Source: Allomuricauda sp. (GTDB taxonomy: Bacteria; Bacteroidota; Bacteroidia; Flavobacteriales; Flavobacteriaceae). Taken from it: 64,000 nucleotides of DNA. Each line of letters opens with the position of its first letter. The first letter of the stretch is position 1. Position numbers and translations under genes: made by a program. Below the pieces are notes generated by a model that was not told the origin of the DNA, did not search any database, and saw nothing but the letters and a program-made list of their open reading frames with translations. Where the stretch lies: positions 62,001-126,000 of the forward strand of contig NZ_JACESV010000001.1 of NCBI RefSeq assembly GCF_013911645.1. Reading direction: 5' to 3'. Positions 52,693-61,685 of the stretch are shown here, in pieces.

Positions 52693-52805
52693 AAATCAAA
52701 ACTCAAAATGTCATTTTGATATTTTTCGAGGTGCTAATTTTCGATTTAATCAAAAACTTTAACATTATTTTCTTTCAATAACTTTTTTTAAACGCTTTAA
52801 TCATA

Positions 52806-52835
52806 TATATTTGGTAAACCAAATTGGTTAACCAG
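52806..52835 (+). promoter_or_regulatory. Promoter and tandem operator of the susCD operon
   Basis: TATATTTG at 52806-52813 matches the Bacteroidetes -7 box and overlaps TTGGTAAACCAA (52811-52822); TTGGTTAACCAG follows at 52824-52835. Same arrangement as the PL6 promoter. The -33 position holds TTTT, weaker than TTTG. Confidence 0.83.
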
Positions 52836-52880
52836 TTGATTTTAAACATGCAACGATATGGAAACATGACCTAACAAAAA

Positions 52881-52904
52881 AAGGATAGGTGCACGCCTAT
52901 CCTT
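52881..52904 (+). other. Leader hairpin ahead of susC
   Basis: AAGGATAGG / CCTATCCTT, a 9 bp perfect stem with a 6-base loop inside the ~270-base untranslated leader of susC. A second small stem, ACTTC / GAAGT, follows near 52914-52931. No T-run follows the first stem, so it is not a classical terminator; it could be an attenuation or stability element. Confidence 0.5.
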
Positions 52905-53093
52905 TCCGATATCACTTCTTAGGAGGGAAGTAATATGTAACAAATACACTTTTAATGTAGATGTAGATTACAAAATTAATAAAATTCATTTGATTTTGGC
53001 TTTGCACGAGATTAAGAGTGGTATTTAAATTGAATCATAGCTGCACACTATGAGAAACTTTTTTTAACAGATAATTTTTAACTAGCTGAACAA

Positions 53094-56000
53094 ATGAAAT
53101 TTAAACTGAAATTATTACTGCTTGTTGCAGGCTTTGTAAACCTGCAGCTCATGGCCCAAGATGGCTATACGGTAACGGGTACGGTGACCGATGCGGACAA
53201 TGTTCCAATTCCGGGCGCCAATATTCTTGTTCCCAACACGACTAGGGGAACGCAAACGGATTTTGACGGTAATTACTCCATTGAAGTTTTTGATGGGGAC
53301 TCGCTCCGCTTTTCCTACGTAGGGTATGTGACACAGACCATACCCACCAATGGGCAAACAACCATCGATGTGGTGCTGTCTCAAGACCTGAACCAATTGG
53401 ACGAGGTGGTTATCGTAGGGTATGGTACGCGAAAAAAATCACACTTGACTGGCGCGGTCAGTAAAGTAGGGGGCGAAGATGTTGCCGCCATTCAGGCCAC
53501 CAGGGTGGATGATGCCTTGGCAGGTAAGTTGCCTGGGGTTTTGATTCAAAATCAAAACGGTTCGCCAGGTGCGGATCCCAAAATTCAAATTAGGGCCGCT
53601 TCGTCCATTTCAGGGGATTCCGATCCTTTGATCGTAGTGGACGGCTATCCTATATCGGGAAGCTTGGCCACGGTTAACCCCAACGACATTGAAAGCTTGG
53701 AAGTGCTAAAAGACGCGGCTTCGGCAGCTATTTATGGTTCGCGAGGAGCAAACGGTGTTATTTTGGTCACGACCAAAAAAGGAAGAACCGGAAAAGCAAG
53801 CTTTAGTTACAATGCATACACCAGTTTTTCCAGCAAATACCGTGACAATATCTTAAAATCTGGCCCTGAGTGGGCTGCTTTTTCACGAGAGCAGATTGCC
53901 GCGGGGAATTGGGACCTTTCCCAAATAGACCCGGAGTTTGTGGAATATCGATTGAATGCTTATGAAAATTCTCCTGGGGCAATTAGTCCTGAAGACTGGC
54001 TTTTTCAAAGTGGCAGTATGATGAGCCACGATTTCAGCATGAGTGGAGGTACCGAGGATGTTAATTATTTTGGTTCCATTGGTTATCAGAATACGGAAGG
54101 TATCATCATTACCGAAGGTTTTGAGAGATTAAATGCTCGATTGAACATAGATGCCAAGTTAGGCGATAAGTTCAAGACGGGTATCAGCTTCAATGGATTC
54201 ACATCCGATAGGGACATTCTAGGTCACGATATGCGTGATTTGCTAAGAGCCTATCCAGTGCATCCCATTTATCATACAGAAGAGTCCATTGCCTTTGTAC
54301 AGGCCTTGGATGCGGAAGCGCAAGCCTTGGGGCTTGCCCCGTTTGATGATGGTTATAGGGGGTCTACCTATGAGGCTAACAGTATTTATGACTTAGTTCC
54401 TGGAATGGCGGCACAGGATTGGCATTACGGAAGGGCCAATAATGGTATCGGTGGCTCGGGAGATGCTGGTCCTGCTGCAAAACTGGACAATACCGAACGT
54501 TGGGAAAAAACCTTTTATGGAAACGTTAGCTCCTATTTGCAATACAGCATTTTGGATGGGCTTAATATAAAAACTGTTTTGGGTGGCGATATGACCGATA
54601 CTCAATTTTACGAGCATAGGCTGCTTGGTTACGATTCGAGAGCCAGGACTAGTCAAACCTATATGGATCAAACAGATCTAAAAGTTACTACGGTATTGAG
54701 TGAGACGACCTTGAACTACGCCAAAATAATCGGAAAACACGATATATCCGCTGTTGCCGGTGTGGAGTTTCAAACGACTAGATTGGTCGGAACGGCCTTG
54801 GATGGAGCCAATGTGCCGGATACGGATATACAAAACTATAATTTGTTCGAGCCTGCGGACATAACAGTGACCGAACGCGATGAAAAAAGGGTGAGGGAAA
54901 GTGTATTTGGAAGGATTCAGTATGCCTATGATAATAAGTATTTGTTCTCGGCCTCATTGAGACGAGATGGAGATTCACGATTTGGTGCCAATAACCGATA
55001 CGAAACATTCCCGGCGCTTTCATTGGGTTGGAACGTACACAATGAATCATTTTTGGAAGATAGTGAAACCTTGAGTCTCTTAAAATTAAGGTTCAGTACA
55101 GGTTCCTTGGGGACAACCTCATTTTTGGGTTCATATGATGCATTGAGGCTTTTGGAGCCCCGTGCAACCATCTATGGGACAGGTTATATGATTCCAACCA
55201 ATATTGCCAATCCTGATTTGACTTGGCAGACCAATACAGAGACCAATTACGGTATTGACACAGGCTTTTTCAATAACCGCCTACGCTTGAGTGTGGATTA
55301 TTACACCTCGGATATCGAGGACATTCTGATCAATCAAAGTGTTTCCGAAGTATACGGGACTACTTCTATCGTATTGAACTCAGGGGACGTAAGAAGTTCA
55401 GGTATGGAATTTGAACTGAATGCCAATGTAATCAACAATAAAAACTTTAATTGGAGTTTCAATGCCAACCTATCCACCGTTCAGACGGAAATCAAAGAAT
55501 TGGGTGGTCTGGATGAATTGCCCCAATCCATTTATGGTGTAAGTGGTAGAGGACCTGTATTCCGAAACTATGTTGGTGGTGAGATCGGAGAAATGTGGGG
55601 CTTGGAAACCATTGGTGAAGTTGAGATGATCTATCTGGAAGATGGAACAAGACATCCGAACAATACGACTGGTGAATCTTATGTGGTTGATCAGAACGGA
55701 GATGGTGTTATCGATAATACCCGAAGTGTTGAAGATGGAGGGGATTTGGTGAAAATTGGTCAGAACACCCCTGATTTCTATTGGGGTATGGCGCATAATT
55801 TCAGCTTCAAGAATTTTGATATGTCCATGCAGTTTCAAGGCTCGCAAGGAGGTGAAGTATATAACATAGACCCCTTATACTACGAATCGCAATGGAGTGG
55901 AAGATTAGTGGACAGTTTTGATGCGGACAATGATGGTATTGCCGATCACAACGGTGAGTTTTATACAGGAAACAGGTATCAAACCGATGCCATGATTCAA

Positions 56001-56267
56001 GATGCCTCATACATAGCATTGAGAAACCTAACCATTGGCTATACACTAGATCAGGATTTGATCAATTCAATTGGTATGAACTCGGTAAGGATATATGCTG
56101 CCGCCACAAATCTACTGTATCTGTGGTCCGATGATTATACTTCGTACAATCCTGAAGGGGTGCAAACCTCAGGAAGTGATTACCTTGGGCCTACCACCTA
56201 TGGGTCGCAATTTGGTGCTACTCCAGTGGTAAGAAGCTTTACACTTGGTTTAAATGTTAATTTCTAA
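53094..56267 (+). CDS. SusC/RagA-type TonB-dependent receptor for alginate oligomers
   Basis: A 1057-residue outer-membrane transporter. The signal peptide ends near LMAQ; a carboxypeptidase-regulatory-like domain (GYTVTGTVTDADNVPIPGAN, about 22-105) precedes the plug domain (QLDEVVIVGYGTRKKSHLTG, about 105-240, ANGVILVTTKKG at its end), then the 22-strand barrel ending in F. It forms the pore of a SusCD pair and takes up oligosaccharides with energy from TonB. The substrate is inferred from the adjacent lyases. Transcribed from a regulated promoter with a long leader. Confidence 0.96.
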   Translation: MKFKLKLLLLVAGFVNLQLMAQDGYTVTGTVTDADNVPIPGANILVPNTTRGTQTDFDGNYSIEVFDGDSLRFSYVGYVTQTIPTNGQTTIDVVLSQDLNQLDEVVIVGYGTRKKSHLTGAVSKVGGEDVAAIQATRVDDALAGKLPGVLIQNQNGSPGADPKIQIRAASSISGDSDPLIVVDGYPISGSLATVNPNDIESLEVLKDAASAAIYGSRGANGVILVTTKKGRTGKASFSYNAYTSFSSKYRDNILKSGPEWAAFSREQIAAGNWDLSQIDPEFVEYRLNAYENSPGAISPEDWLFQSGSMMSHDFSMSGGTEDVNYFGSIGYQNTEGIIITEGFERLNARLNIDAKLGDKFKTGISFNGFTSDRDILGHDMRDLLRAYPVHPIYHTEESIAFVQALDAEAQALGLAPFDDGYRGSTYEANSIYDLVPGMAAQDWHYGRANNGIGGSGDAGPAAKLDNTERWEKTFYGNVSSYLQYSILDGLNIKTVLGGDMTDTQFYEHRLLGYDSRARTSQTYMDQTDLKVTTVLSETTLNYAKIIGKHDISAVAGVEFQTTRLVGTALDGANVPDTDIQNYNLFEPADITVTERDEKRVRESVFGRIQYAYDNKYLFSASLRRDGDSRFGANNRYETFPALSLGWNVHNESFLEDSETLSLLKLRFSTGSLGTTSFLGSYDALRLLEPRATIYGTGYMIPTNIANPDLTWQTNTETNYGIDTGFFNNRLRLSVDYYTSDIEDILINQSVSEVYGTTSIVLNSGDVRSSGMEFELNANVINNKNFNWSFNANLSTVQTEIKELGGLDELPQSIYGVSGRGPVFRNYVGGEIGEMWGLETIGEVEMIYLEDGTRHPNNTTGESYVVDQNGDGVIDNTRSVEDGGDLVKIGQNTPDFYWGMAHNFSFKNFDMSMQFQGSQGGEVYNIDPLYYESQWSGRLVDSFDADNDGIADHNGEFYTGNRYQTDAMIQDASYIALRNLTIGYTLDQDLINSIGMNSVRIYAAATNLLYLWSDDYTSYNPEGVQTSGSDYLGPTTYGSQFGATPVVRSFTLGLNVNF

Positions 56268-56277
56268 AAAAGAAACT

Positions 56278-57618
56278 ATGAAATCTATATATAAATTACT
56301 GGGAATGTTGCTGATCATGACTGCATGTGACAGTGACTTGGATCAATTTCCACCCAATATTGCAAGCTCAAACTCCTTGACCAATTATGATGGGGTTTTG
56401 AATGCAGCCTATTATTATCAACTAGGATCTGTGACGCCAATGGCCGTCATGGGGGAATTTAGGGCGGACAACGCATTTATGTTTGAACCACCGTACACGG
56501 AATTTGATGAATACGACAACGGATTGACAGCCATGGAGGACCAATTTTTCGGACCTTTTTATACGGCATTGTACAAATCCATCTTAAGTGCCAATAACGT
56601 AATAGAAAATTCATCGGATGCCACCGATATCGGTGAGGCCAAATTTTTAAGGGCATTATCCTACTTTAAACTGGTGCAAGTATTCGGTGATGTTACCGTG
56701 AACCTTGCCGCCGACCCTAGTCTGTCGGATACTTCCGCCCTGGTAAGGCAACCAGCAGCAGAGGTATACACAAATGTGATCATCCCCGACCTACAGGATG
56801 CCATTGCTGCCCTGGACGCTGAAATTGTGAACGGAAGAGCATCCAAATATGCAGCACAGGGGTTATTGGGGAAAGCGTATATGACCATGGGTGATTATGG
56901 CAGTGCCGAGCCACATTTGGCAGCCGTTTATAATGGTGCTGCAAGTGCCGGAATAAGTTTAAAGGAAAATTTCAATGAAATTTTTGGTGCGGAATATGAA
57001 GTTGAGAATTCAGAAATCATTTTCGCCACTCAGGTTTCCAGTTCCATTACTGATGAATACCTATTTGGTTCTGACTTTTGGAATTGGTTCGTAGGGGACG
57101 ATTCGAAATCTGATTTTCCCGTAGATCAAGATTTGGTAGCAGCCTTTGATGAGAGTGATGCCAATGGTGGCGGCACGGATTTGAGAAGGGCAGTTACTTT
57201 GAGTGAGGACGGATTGACGGCAATCAAATTCCCAAAGGATGGTGGTCTCGGAGCAGAACATGATTGGATAGAATTAAGATTTGCCGAGATTATTTTGCTA
57301 TATGCAGAGACACTTAACGAAAATGGAGCATCTCCCGAGGAAGTTCTTGACCTTTTGGACCCAATAAGGGAAAGAGCCGGATTGGATCCTTTGGATCACA
57401 ACGTTTTGAATACAAAAGCCTTGGTTGCTCAGGCTATTTTGGATGAAAGAAGATTGGAACTGGCTTTTGAAGGACAACGTTGGTTTGACCTGGTGAGGAC
57501 AGGAACGGTGGATGCTGAAATGGACGAAAACATAAATAGCGATTATTACGTTTTTCCGATACCAGTTTCCGAAATTTTGGCAACAGATGGTGTGATTACA
57601 CAGAATCCTGGTTATTAA
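56278..57618 (+). CDS. SusD/RagB-type surface glycan-binding lipoprotein
   Basis: A 446-residue lipoprotein from the ATG at 56278 (the frame runs open back to 56254, but the lipoprotein signal starts here). Lipobox LIMTAC. SusD features are the TPR-like helices with AKFLRALSYFKLVQVFG, the AAEVYTNVIIPDLQDAIAAL segment, ASKYAAQGLLGKAYM, and the C-terminal DERRLELAFEGQRWFDLVRTG. It covers the SusC pore and binds the glycan. Ten bases after susC. Confidence 0.96.
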   Translation: MKSIYKLLGMLLIMTACDSDLDQFPPNIASSNSLTNYDGVLNAAYYYQLGSVTPMAVMGEFRADNAFMFEPPYTEFDEYDNGLTAMEDQFFGPFYTALYKSILSANNVIENSSDATDIGEAKFLRALSYFKLVQVFGDVTVNLAADPSLSDTSALVRQPAAEVYTNVIIPDLQDAIAALDAEIVNGRASKYAAQGLLGKAYMTMGDYGSAEPHLAAVYNGAASAGISLKENFNEIFGAEYEVENSEIIFATQVSSSITDEYLFGSDFWNWFVGDDSKSDFPVDQDLVAAFDESDANGGGTDLRRAVTLSEDGLTAIKFPKDGGLGAEHDWIELRFAEIILLYAETLNENGASPEEVLDLLDPIRERAGLDPLDHNVLNTKALVAQAILDERRLELAFEGQRWFDLVRTGTVDAEMDENINSDYYVFPIPVSEILATDGVITQNPGY

Positions 57619-57841
57619 TATAATCTTGCGGTGACGATTGTGGGCAAGTAACCCCTGTGGTCAACGCAAGACTGATCGTTCAGAAGTTTTGGAATAAAGA
57701 TGCTGAGTTAGTTTGTTTAGTTTTTTAGGAAGTTTGTTGGCCATATGATTTGGCCAATGAACTTTCTTTTACAAAGCTCTCCAAGGCAAAGTGAAGTTCA
57801 CGTAAAAAGATATGTAGGTTGAACATTTTTTTTTATTTTTA

Positions 57842-57863
57842 ACAAACCAATCTGGTTAACCAA
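57842..57863. promoter_or_regulatory. Operator in front of the GntR gene
   Basis: ACAAACCAATCTGGTTAACCAA ends in CTGGTTAACCAA (57852-57863), the same operator as at 47718 and 52811, lying 18 bases before the regulator's start codon, so the gene is probably autoregulated. Confidence 0.75.
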
Positions 57864-57881
57864 TTTTGTAATTTGAACGAT

Positions 57882-58589
57882 ATGAAAATCGAAGCGCTTG
57901 CGAAGGGAGAGAATACAGAGGTTCAACAGGCCATTGTAGCTGGTTTAAGGGATTTTATCGAATTTAAAAACTTAGAGCCTGGCGATAAATTGCCTTCTGA
58001 AAGAATGTTGTCCGAAAGGTTTGGTGTTAGCCGGAGCAATATCAGGGAGGCCATTCAGCGTCTCGAGTTTTATGGAATATTAAAATCCCGGCCACAGAGC
58101 GGTACTTTTATCGCAGACATCGGTAGAGTTGCCATGAAAGGGATGATCGATGATATTCTAAGATTGGAAGAGCCGGATTTCAAATCCTTGGTGGAAACCC
58201 GTATCCTGTTGGAGCTGAAGACCGTCAAATTGGCGGCCTTACGAAGGTCGGAAAAGGATTTGAAGAAAATGCGCGAGACCTTGGACGCCTACAAGGAAAA
58301 AGTGGTCAATGGTCAGGATGCCGTGGAAGAAGACCTCTTGTTCCATCTGGCAATCGCCAAGGCGAGTAAAAATAGTACGATGAATACCTTTATGTTGATC
58401 ATAACACCGGAAATCATCACCAACTTTGAGAAGTATCACGTGTGTGATTCCAATCAATCACTAATGGCCATAGAAGAACATGAGGATGTCTTTGAAGCCA
58501 TAAGGGACCAAGACCCTAAACGGGCGAGGGAAAAGATGAAGATTCATTTCAACATATTGTACCAATATTGCTATAAAACCAAGGACTGA
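57882..58589 (+). CDS. FadR-subfamily GntR regulator of the alginate locus
   Basis: A 235-residue GntR-type regulator starting at the ATG at 57882; a TTG start at 57873 would add three residues. The winged HTH is KLPSERMLSERFGVSRSNIREAIQRLEFYGIL, followed by the FadR/FCD helical domain (about 80-235) with ETRILLELKTVKLAALR and a metal- or effector-binding cavity marked by DLLFHLAIAKAS and EEHEDVFEAI. The FCD domain typically binds an organic acid such as KDG or DEH, releasing repression (inference). Operator-like sites occur before its own gene, the susC gene and the PL6 gene. Confidence 0.93.
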   Translation: MKIEALAKGENTEVQQAIVAGLRDFIEFKNLEPGDKLPSERMLSERFGVSRSNIREAIQRLEFYGILKSRPQSGTFIADIGRVAMKGMIDDILRLEEPDFKSLVETRILLELKTVKLAALRRSEKDLKKMRETLDAYKEKVVNGQDAVEEDLLFHLAIAKASKNSTMNTFMLIITPEIITNFEKYHVCDSNQSLMAIEEHEDVFEAIRDQDPKRAREKMKIHFNILYQYCYKTKD

Positions 58590-58824
58590 AAAAATAATTG
58601 AACAAGGACGGTCATTGCACGATGCCATCCTTGCAAGAAAAAATATGGGAGGGAATACTATGGAACACATCACTTAAAGACCGAATGCGTCAGGCACATT
58701 CAGTGCTTTCCAAATAAGGATTCAATACATTTTCCAATACCCTTGTGATAGGGCAATACGGGATGGTTAGGTTGTCCCCAAGGAATTGTACATCCCTTTT
58801 GTAGTAAATTAAACAACATATAAA

Positions 58825-60105
58825 ATGAAAATAAAAGGCTTACGGTGGTGGGTAATCACCCTGATTTGTATTGCTACGGTCATCAATTATATCGATCGTA
58901 CGGCTTTCGGTGTGATGTGGCCAGAAATGGGCAAAGACTTGGGTATGGACGAAGAAGATTATGCGATCATGCTCAATGTTTTTATGGTGACCTATGCTTT
59001 GGGTAAGTTTATCTCAGGGAAGCTCTATGATAAGATTGGTACCCGATGGGGATTTGTGTTTTCCATTAGCCTCTGGTCTGGCGCTGCCATTTTGCATGCT
59101 TTGGCAAGAGGACTGGTCTCTCTTTCCATTGTGCGCGGTATGCTCGGAATCGGCGAGGCTGGAAATTGGCCCGGTGCAGTAAAAAGCAATGGGGAATGGT
59201 TTCCCGTCAAGGAAAGGGCGATAGCACAGGGCATCTTCAACGCAGGTGCTTCCCTGGGCAGTGTGGTCGCACCAGCCCTTATCGCTTTCTTGTACGGACA
59301 TTATGGTTGGCGATCTACCTTCGTTATTTTGGGACTGATTGGATTTGTATGGATCATACCTTGGTTGGTGATCAACAAAACCAAACCCGAAAACCATACT
59401 TGGTTGACCGAGGAGGAACGACATCTGATTTTTTCGGATCGAGAAGACCCAGTTACCGAAGAGAAAACAAAGGGCATGTCCCTTTTACAGATTCTTTCCT
59501 TTAAAGAATCCTGGGGGGTCTTGGTCGCCCGATTCTTTATAGAACCGATTTGGTGGCTGTTTGTGGGGTGGATGCCACTATACCTGAATTCAAAATTTGG
59601 TTTCAGCATTGAACGTATTGGACAGACCATTTGGATTTCCTATCTGGGAGGAATGGCCGGAAGTATCTTGGGTGGATGGTTTTGTGGAAAATTAATGGAA
59701 TCAAGATCCGTTGATTACGCAAGGAAAACCTCCATTTTGATTGGTGTCAGCCTAATTTTTCTGGGTTTACTGGGGATTATTTTCTTGGTGACCGGAGAAA
59801 ATCCCATGACGTTCATCTATATCGTTGCGGTGGTTTTGTTTGGCTTTCAATTTGCCATCGGAAACATTCAAACCCTATCCAGTGATCTGTTGAGAGGCCC
59901 TTCGGTAGGTACCTTGGCCGGGCTGGCCGGGACAGTGGCCGCTGTATCGGTCATTATCGTGAATTGGTTGATACCCCAGATAACAAAGGTTTCTTACACA
60001 CCAGCCTTTATCATAATCGCTGTATTGGCACCATTGGCCATGATATCGATATATGTGCTGATTCGAAAGATAAGACAAGTCGAAATACATAATTCTAATA
60101 TATAA
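58825..60105 (+). CDS. MFS transporter, hexuronate (ExuT)-like
   Basis: A 426-residue major facilitator transporter of the anion:cation symporter (ExuT/UhpC-like) group with twelve membrane helices. The N-terminal INYIDRTAFGVMWPEMGKDLG and the GIGEAGNWPGAVKSNGEWFP segment, typical of hexuronate and glucarate carriers, are clear. It is likely to bring the monomeric unsaturated uronate or DEH across the inner membrane. Followed by two SDR genes at 10 and 28 bases, so in the same operon. Confidence 0.94.
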   Translation: MKIKGLRWWVITLICIATVINYIDRTAFGVMWPEMGKDLGMDEEDYAIMLNVFMVTYALGKFISGKLYDKIGTRWGFVFSISLWSGAAILHALARGLVSLSIVRGMLGIGEAGNWPGAVKSNGEWFPVKERAIAQGIFNAGASLGSVVAPALIAFLYGHYGWRSTFVILGLIGFVWIIPWLVINKTKPENHTWLTEEERHLIFSDREDPVTEEKTKGMSLLQILSFKESWGVLVARFFIEPIWWLFVGWMPLYLNSKFGFSIERIGQTIWISYLGGMAGSILGGWFCGKLMESRSVDYARKTSILIGVSLIFLGLLGIIFLVTGENPMTFIYIVAVVLFGFQFAIGNIQTLSSDLLRGPSVGTLAGLAGTVAAVSVIIVNWLIPQITKVSYTPAFIIIAVLAPLAMISIYVLIRKIRQVEIHNSNI

Positions 60106-60115
60106 TTACAAAGAA

Positions 60116-60880
60116 ATGAGCAATTCAAAAGACAAAATAGCATTGATCACAGGAGCCACCGGCGGCATTGGTTTTGCCGTCGCACAAAGGCTCGGAAAAG
60201 ATGGATTTACCGTTGTCCTCAATGGCATCGAGGACGAAGCCGGTGAAAAAAGGGTAAAGGAATTGGAAGCAGAGGGAATCACCGCGGCCTATTACGGTTT
60301 TGATGTGACCGATGAAGAAGCGGTGAATACCAATATCAAGGCCATAGGTGAGAAATACGGTAAAATCGATGCACTGATCAACAATGCCGGTGGTCTGGGA
60401 GGCAGATCAAGGTTTGAGGAAATGACCACTGAGTTTTACAGATTTGTCATGGCGCTGAACCTGGATTCTACTTTTTTTGCTTCCCGGGCGGCCATACCTT
60501 ATTTGAAAAAAGGGGATAACCCTACCATTATTAATTACACTTCCATCGCAGGGTGGAACGCTGGTGGCCCCGGTGCAGGGATATACGGTACTTCAAAAGC
60601 TGGAGTCCACGCCATTACAAGGGCATTGGCAAAAGATCTCGCAGAATATGGCATTAGGGTAAATGCCGTTTCGCCGGGTACCATTGACACCCCTTTCCAC
60701 AAACAGATCAAATCCACAAAACCAGAAGTGTTTGCCTCATGGAAAAACAATATTCTATTGGGTCGATTGGGTCAGCCCGAAGATGTAGCATCCGTGGTAT
60801 CCTTTTTGGTAGGTGATGACGCTGCTTTTTTGACGGCAGAGACCATCCAAGTTGGAGGGGGACAAGGACTGGGAATATAA
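60116..60880 (+). CDS. SDR-family oxidoreductase, possibly a DEH reductase
   Basis: A 254-residue classical SDR: TGATGGIGFAVAQ at the cofactor site, INNAGG, catalytic NYTSIAGWNAGGPGAGIYGTSKAGV (Ser, Tyr, Lys), and C-terminal ETIQVGGGQG. It carries VVLNGIEDEAG after strand 2. Alginate loci of Flavobacteria commonly have one SDR reducing DEH to 2-keto-3-deoxygluconate (KDG) and a second related one; which of the two here is the DEH reductase cannot be told from sequence. Confidence 0.87.
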   Translation: MSNSKDKIALITGATGGIGFAVAQRLGKDGFTVVLNGIEDEAGEKRVKELEAEGITAAYYGFDVTDEEAVNTNIKAIGEKYGKIDALINNAGGLGGRSRFEEMTTEFYRFVMALNLDSTFFASRAAIPYLKKGDNPTIINYTSIAGWNAGGPGAGIYGTSKAGVHAITRALAKDLAEYGIRVNAVSPGTIDTPFHKQIKSTKPEVFASWKNNILLGRLGQPEDVASVVSFLVGDDAAFLTAETIQVGGGQGLGI

Positions 60881-60908
60881 ATAATCATAAAAATATAGTA
60901 TAAATAGC

Positions 60909-61658
60909 ATGTTAAAAGGAAAAGTAGCGATAGTAACAGGAGGATCTAGGGATATTGGACGAGCAATTTCCATTAAACTTGCCATAGAGGGCGCCAAGGT
61001 GGTGGTCAACTACTTCAGCTCCGAAAAGGGGGCCAACGAAACGGTTGCCGAAATTAAATCTTCCGGTGGGGAGGCCATTGCGGTGAAGGCGGATGTTTCC
61101 AAATTGAAAGATATCACCTATTTGAAAGAAAGGGCCATCGAGGCTTTTGGCGGAAGCATTGATATCTTGGTAAACAATGCAGGAGGTCTTTTTGAACGAA
61201 GAACCCTCCAAGAATTTGATGAGGAGTTTTATGATTTGGTCATGGGGGTCAATTTTAAGTCTACGGTATTTGTCACCCAAGCCTGTGAACCATATATGGA
61301 AAAGGGAGCTGCAATCATCAACATCTCTTCCCAGGCTGCAAGGGACGGAGGCGGAGGGGGGTCGACTTTGTACGCCTCCTCGAAAGGAGCGGTCACCACC
61401 TTCACTCGTTCCATGGCCAAGGAACTTGGACCTAAAGGAATTCGAGTAAATGCAATCTGTCCAGGTTTGATAGGAACCAAGTTCCACGATGATTTTACCA
61501 AGGATGAGGTAAGGGCAAAAGTAGCAGCTGGCACCCCGTTACGCAGAGAAGGAGGTGCGGAGGAAGTAGCCGATTTAGTGGCTTATCTGGCCTCGGACGA
61601 ATCCTCTTTTATAAACGGAAACAATATTGATATCAATGGTGGTCTGGCCTTTAGTTAG
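60909..61658 (+). CDS. SDR-family oxidoreductase, possibly a DEH reductase
   Basis: A 249-residue classical SDR: TGGSRDIGRAISIKLA at the cofactor site, NYFSSEKG after strand 2, LVNNAGG, and catalytic NISSQAARDGGGGGSTLYASSKGAV; the GGGGG run in the loop before the active-site Tyr is unusual. It ends GNNIDINGGLAFS. Twenty-eight bases behind the preceding SDR, with kdgK next. Together the two may carry out reduction of DEH with different cofactors (NADH and NADPH), as reported for other alginolytic bacteria; this is inference. Confidence 0.87.
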   Translation: MLKGKVAIVTGGSRDIGRAISIKLAIEGAKVVVNYFSSEKGANETVAEIKSSGGEAIAVKADVSKLKDITYLKERAIEAFGGSIDILVNNAGGLFERRTLQEFDEEFYDLVMGVNFKSTVFVTQACEPYMEKGAAIINISSQAARDGGGGGSTLYASSKGAVTTFTRSMAKELGPKGIRVNAICPGLIGTKFHDDFTKDEVRAKVAAGTPLRREGGAEEVADLVAYLASDESSFINGNNIDINGGLAFS

Positions 61659-61685
61659 ATCAAAACCAATAAGAAAAGACACATA

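Noticed and set aside
52881..52904. Terminator of the KdgF gene
   Set aside because: The stem lies beyond the susC promoter and operator, has no T run behind it, and is therefore more likely part of the susC leader.
60912..61487. 191-codon minus-strand frame inside the second SDR gene
   Set aside because: The plus strand carries all SDR motifs; the minus frame is a shadow with unusual composition.
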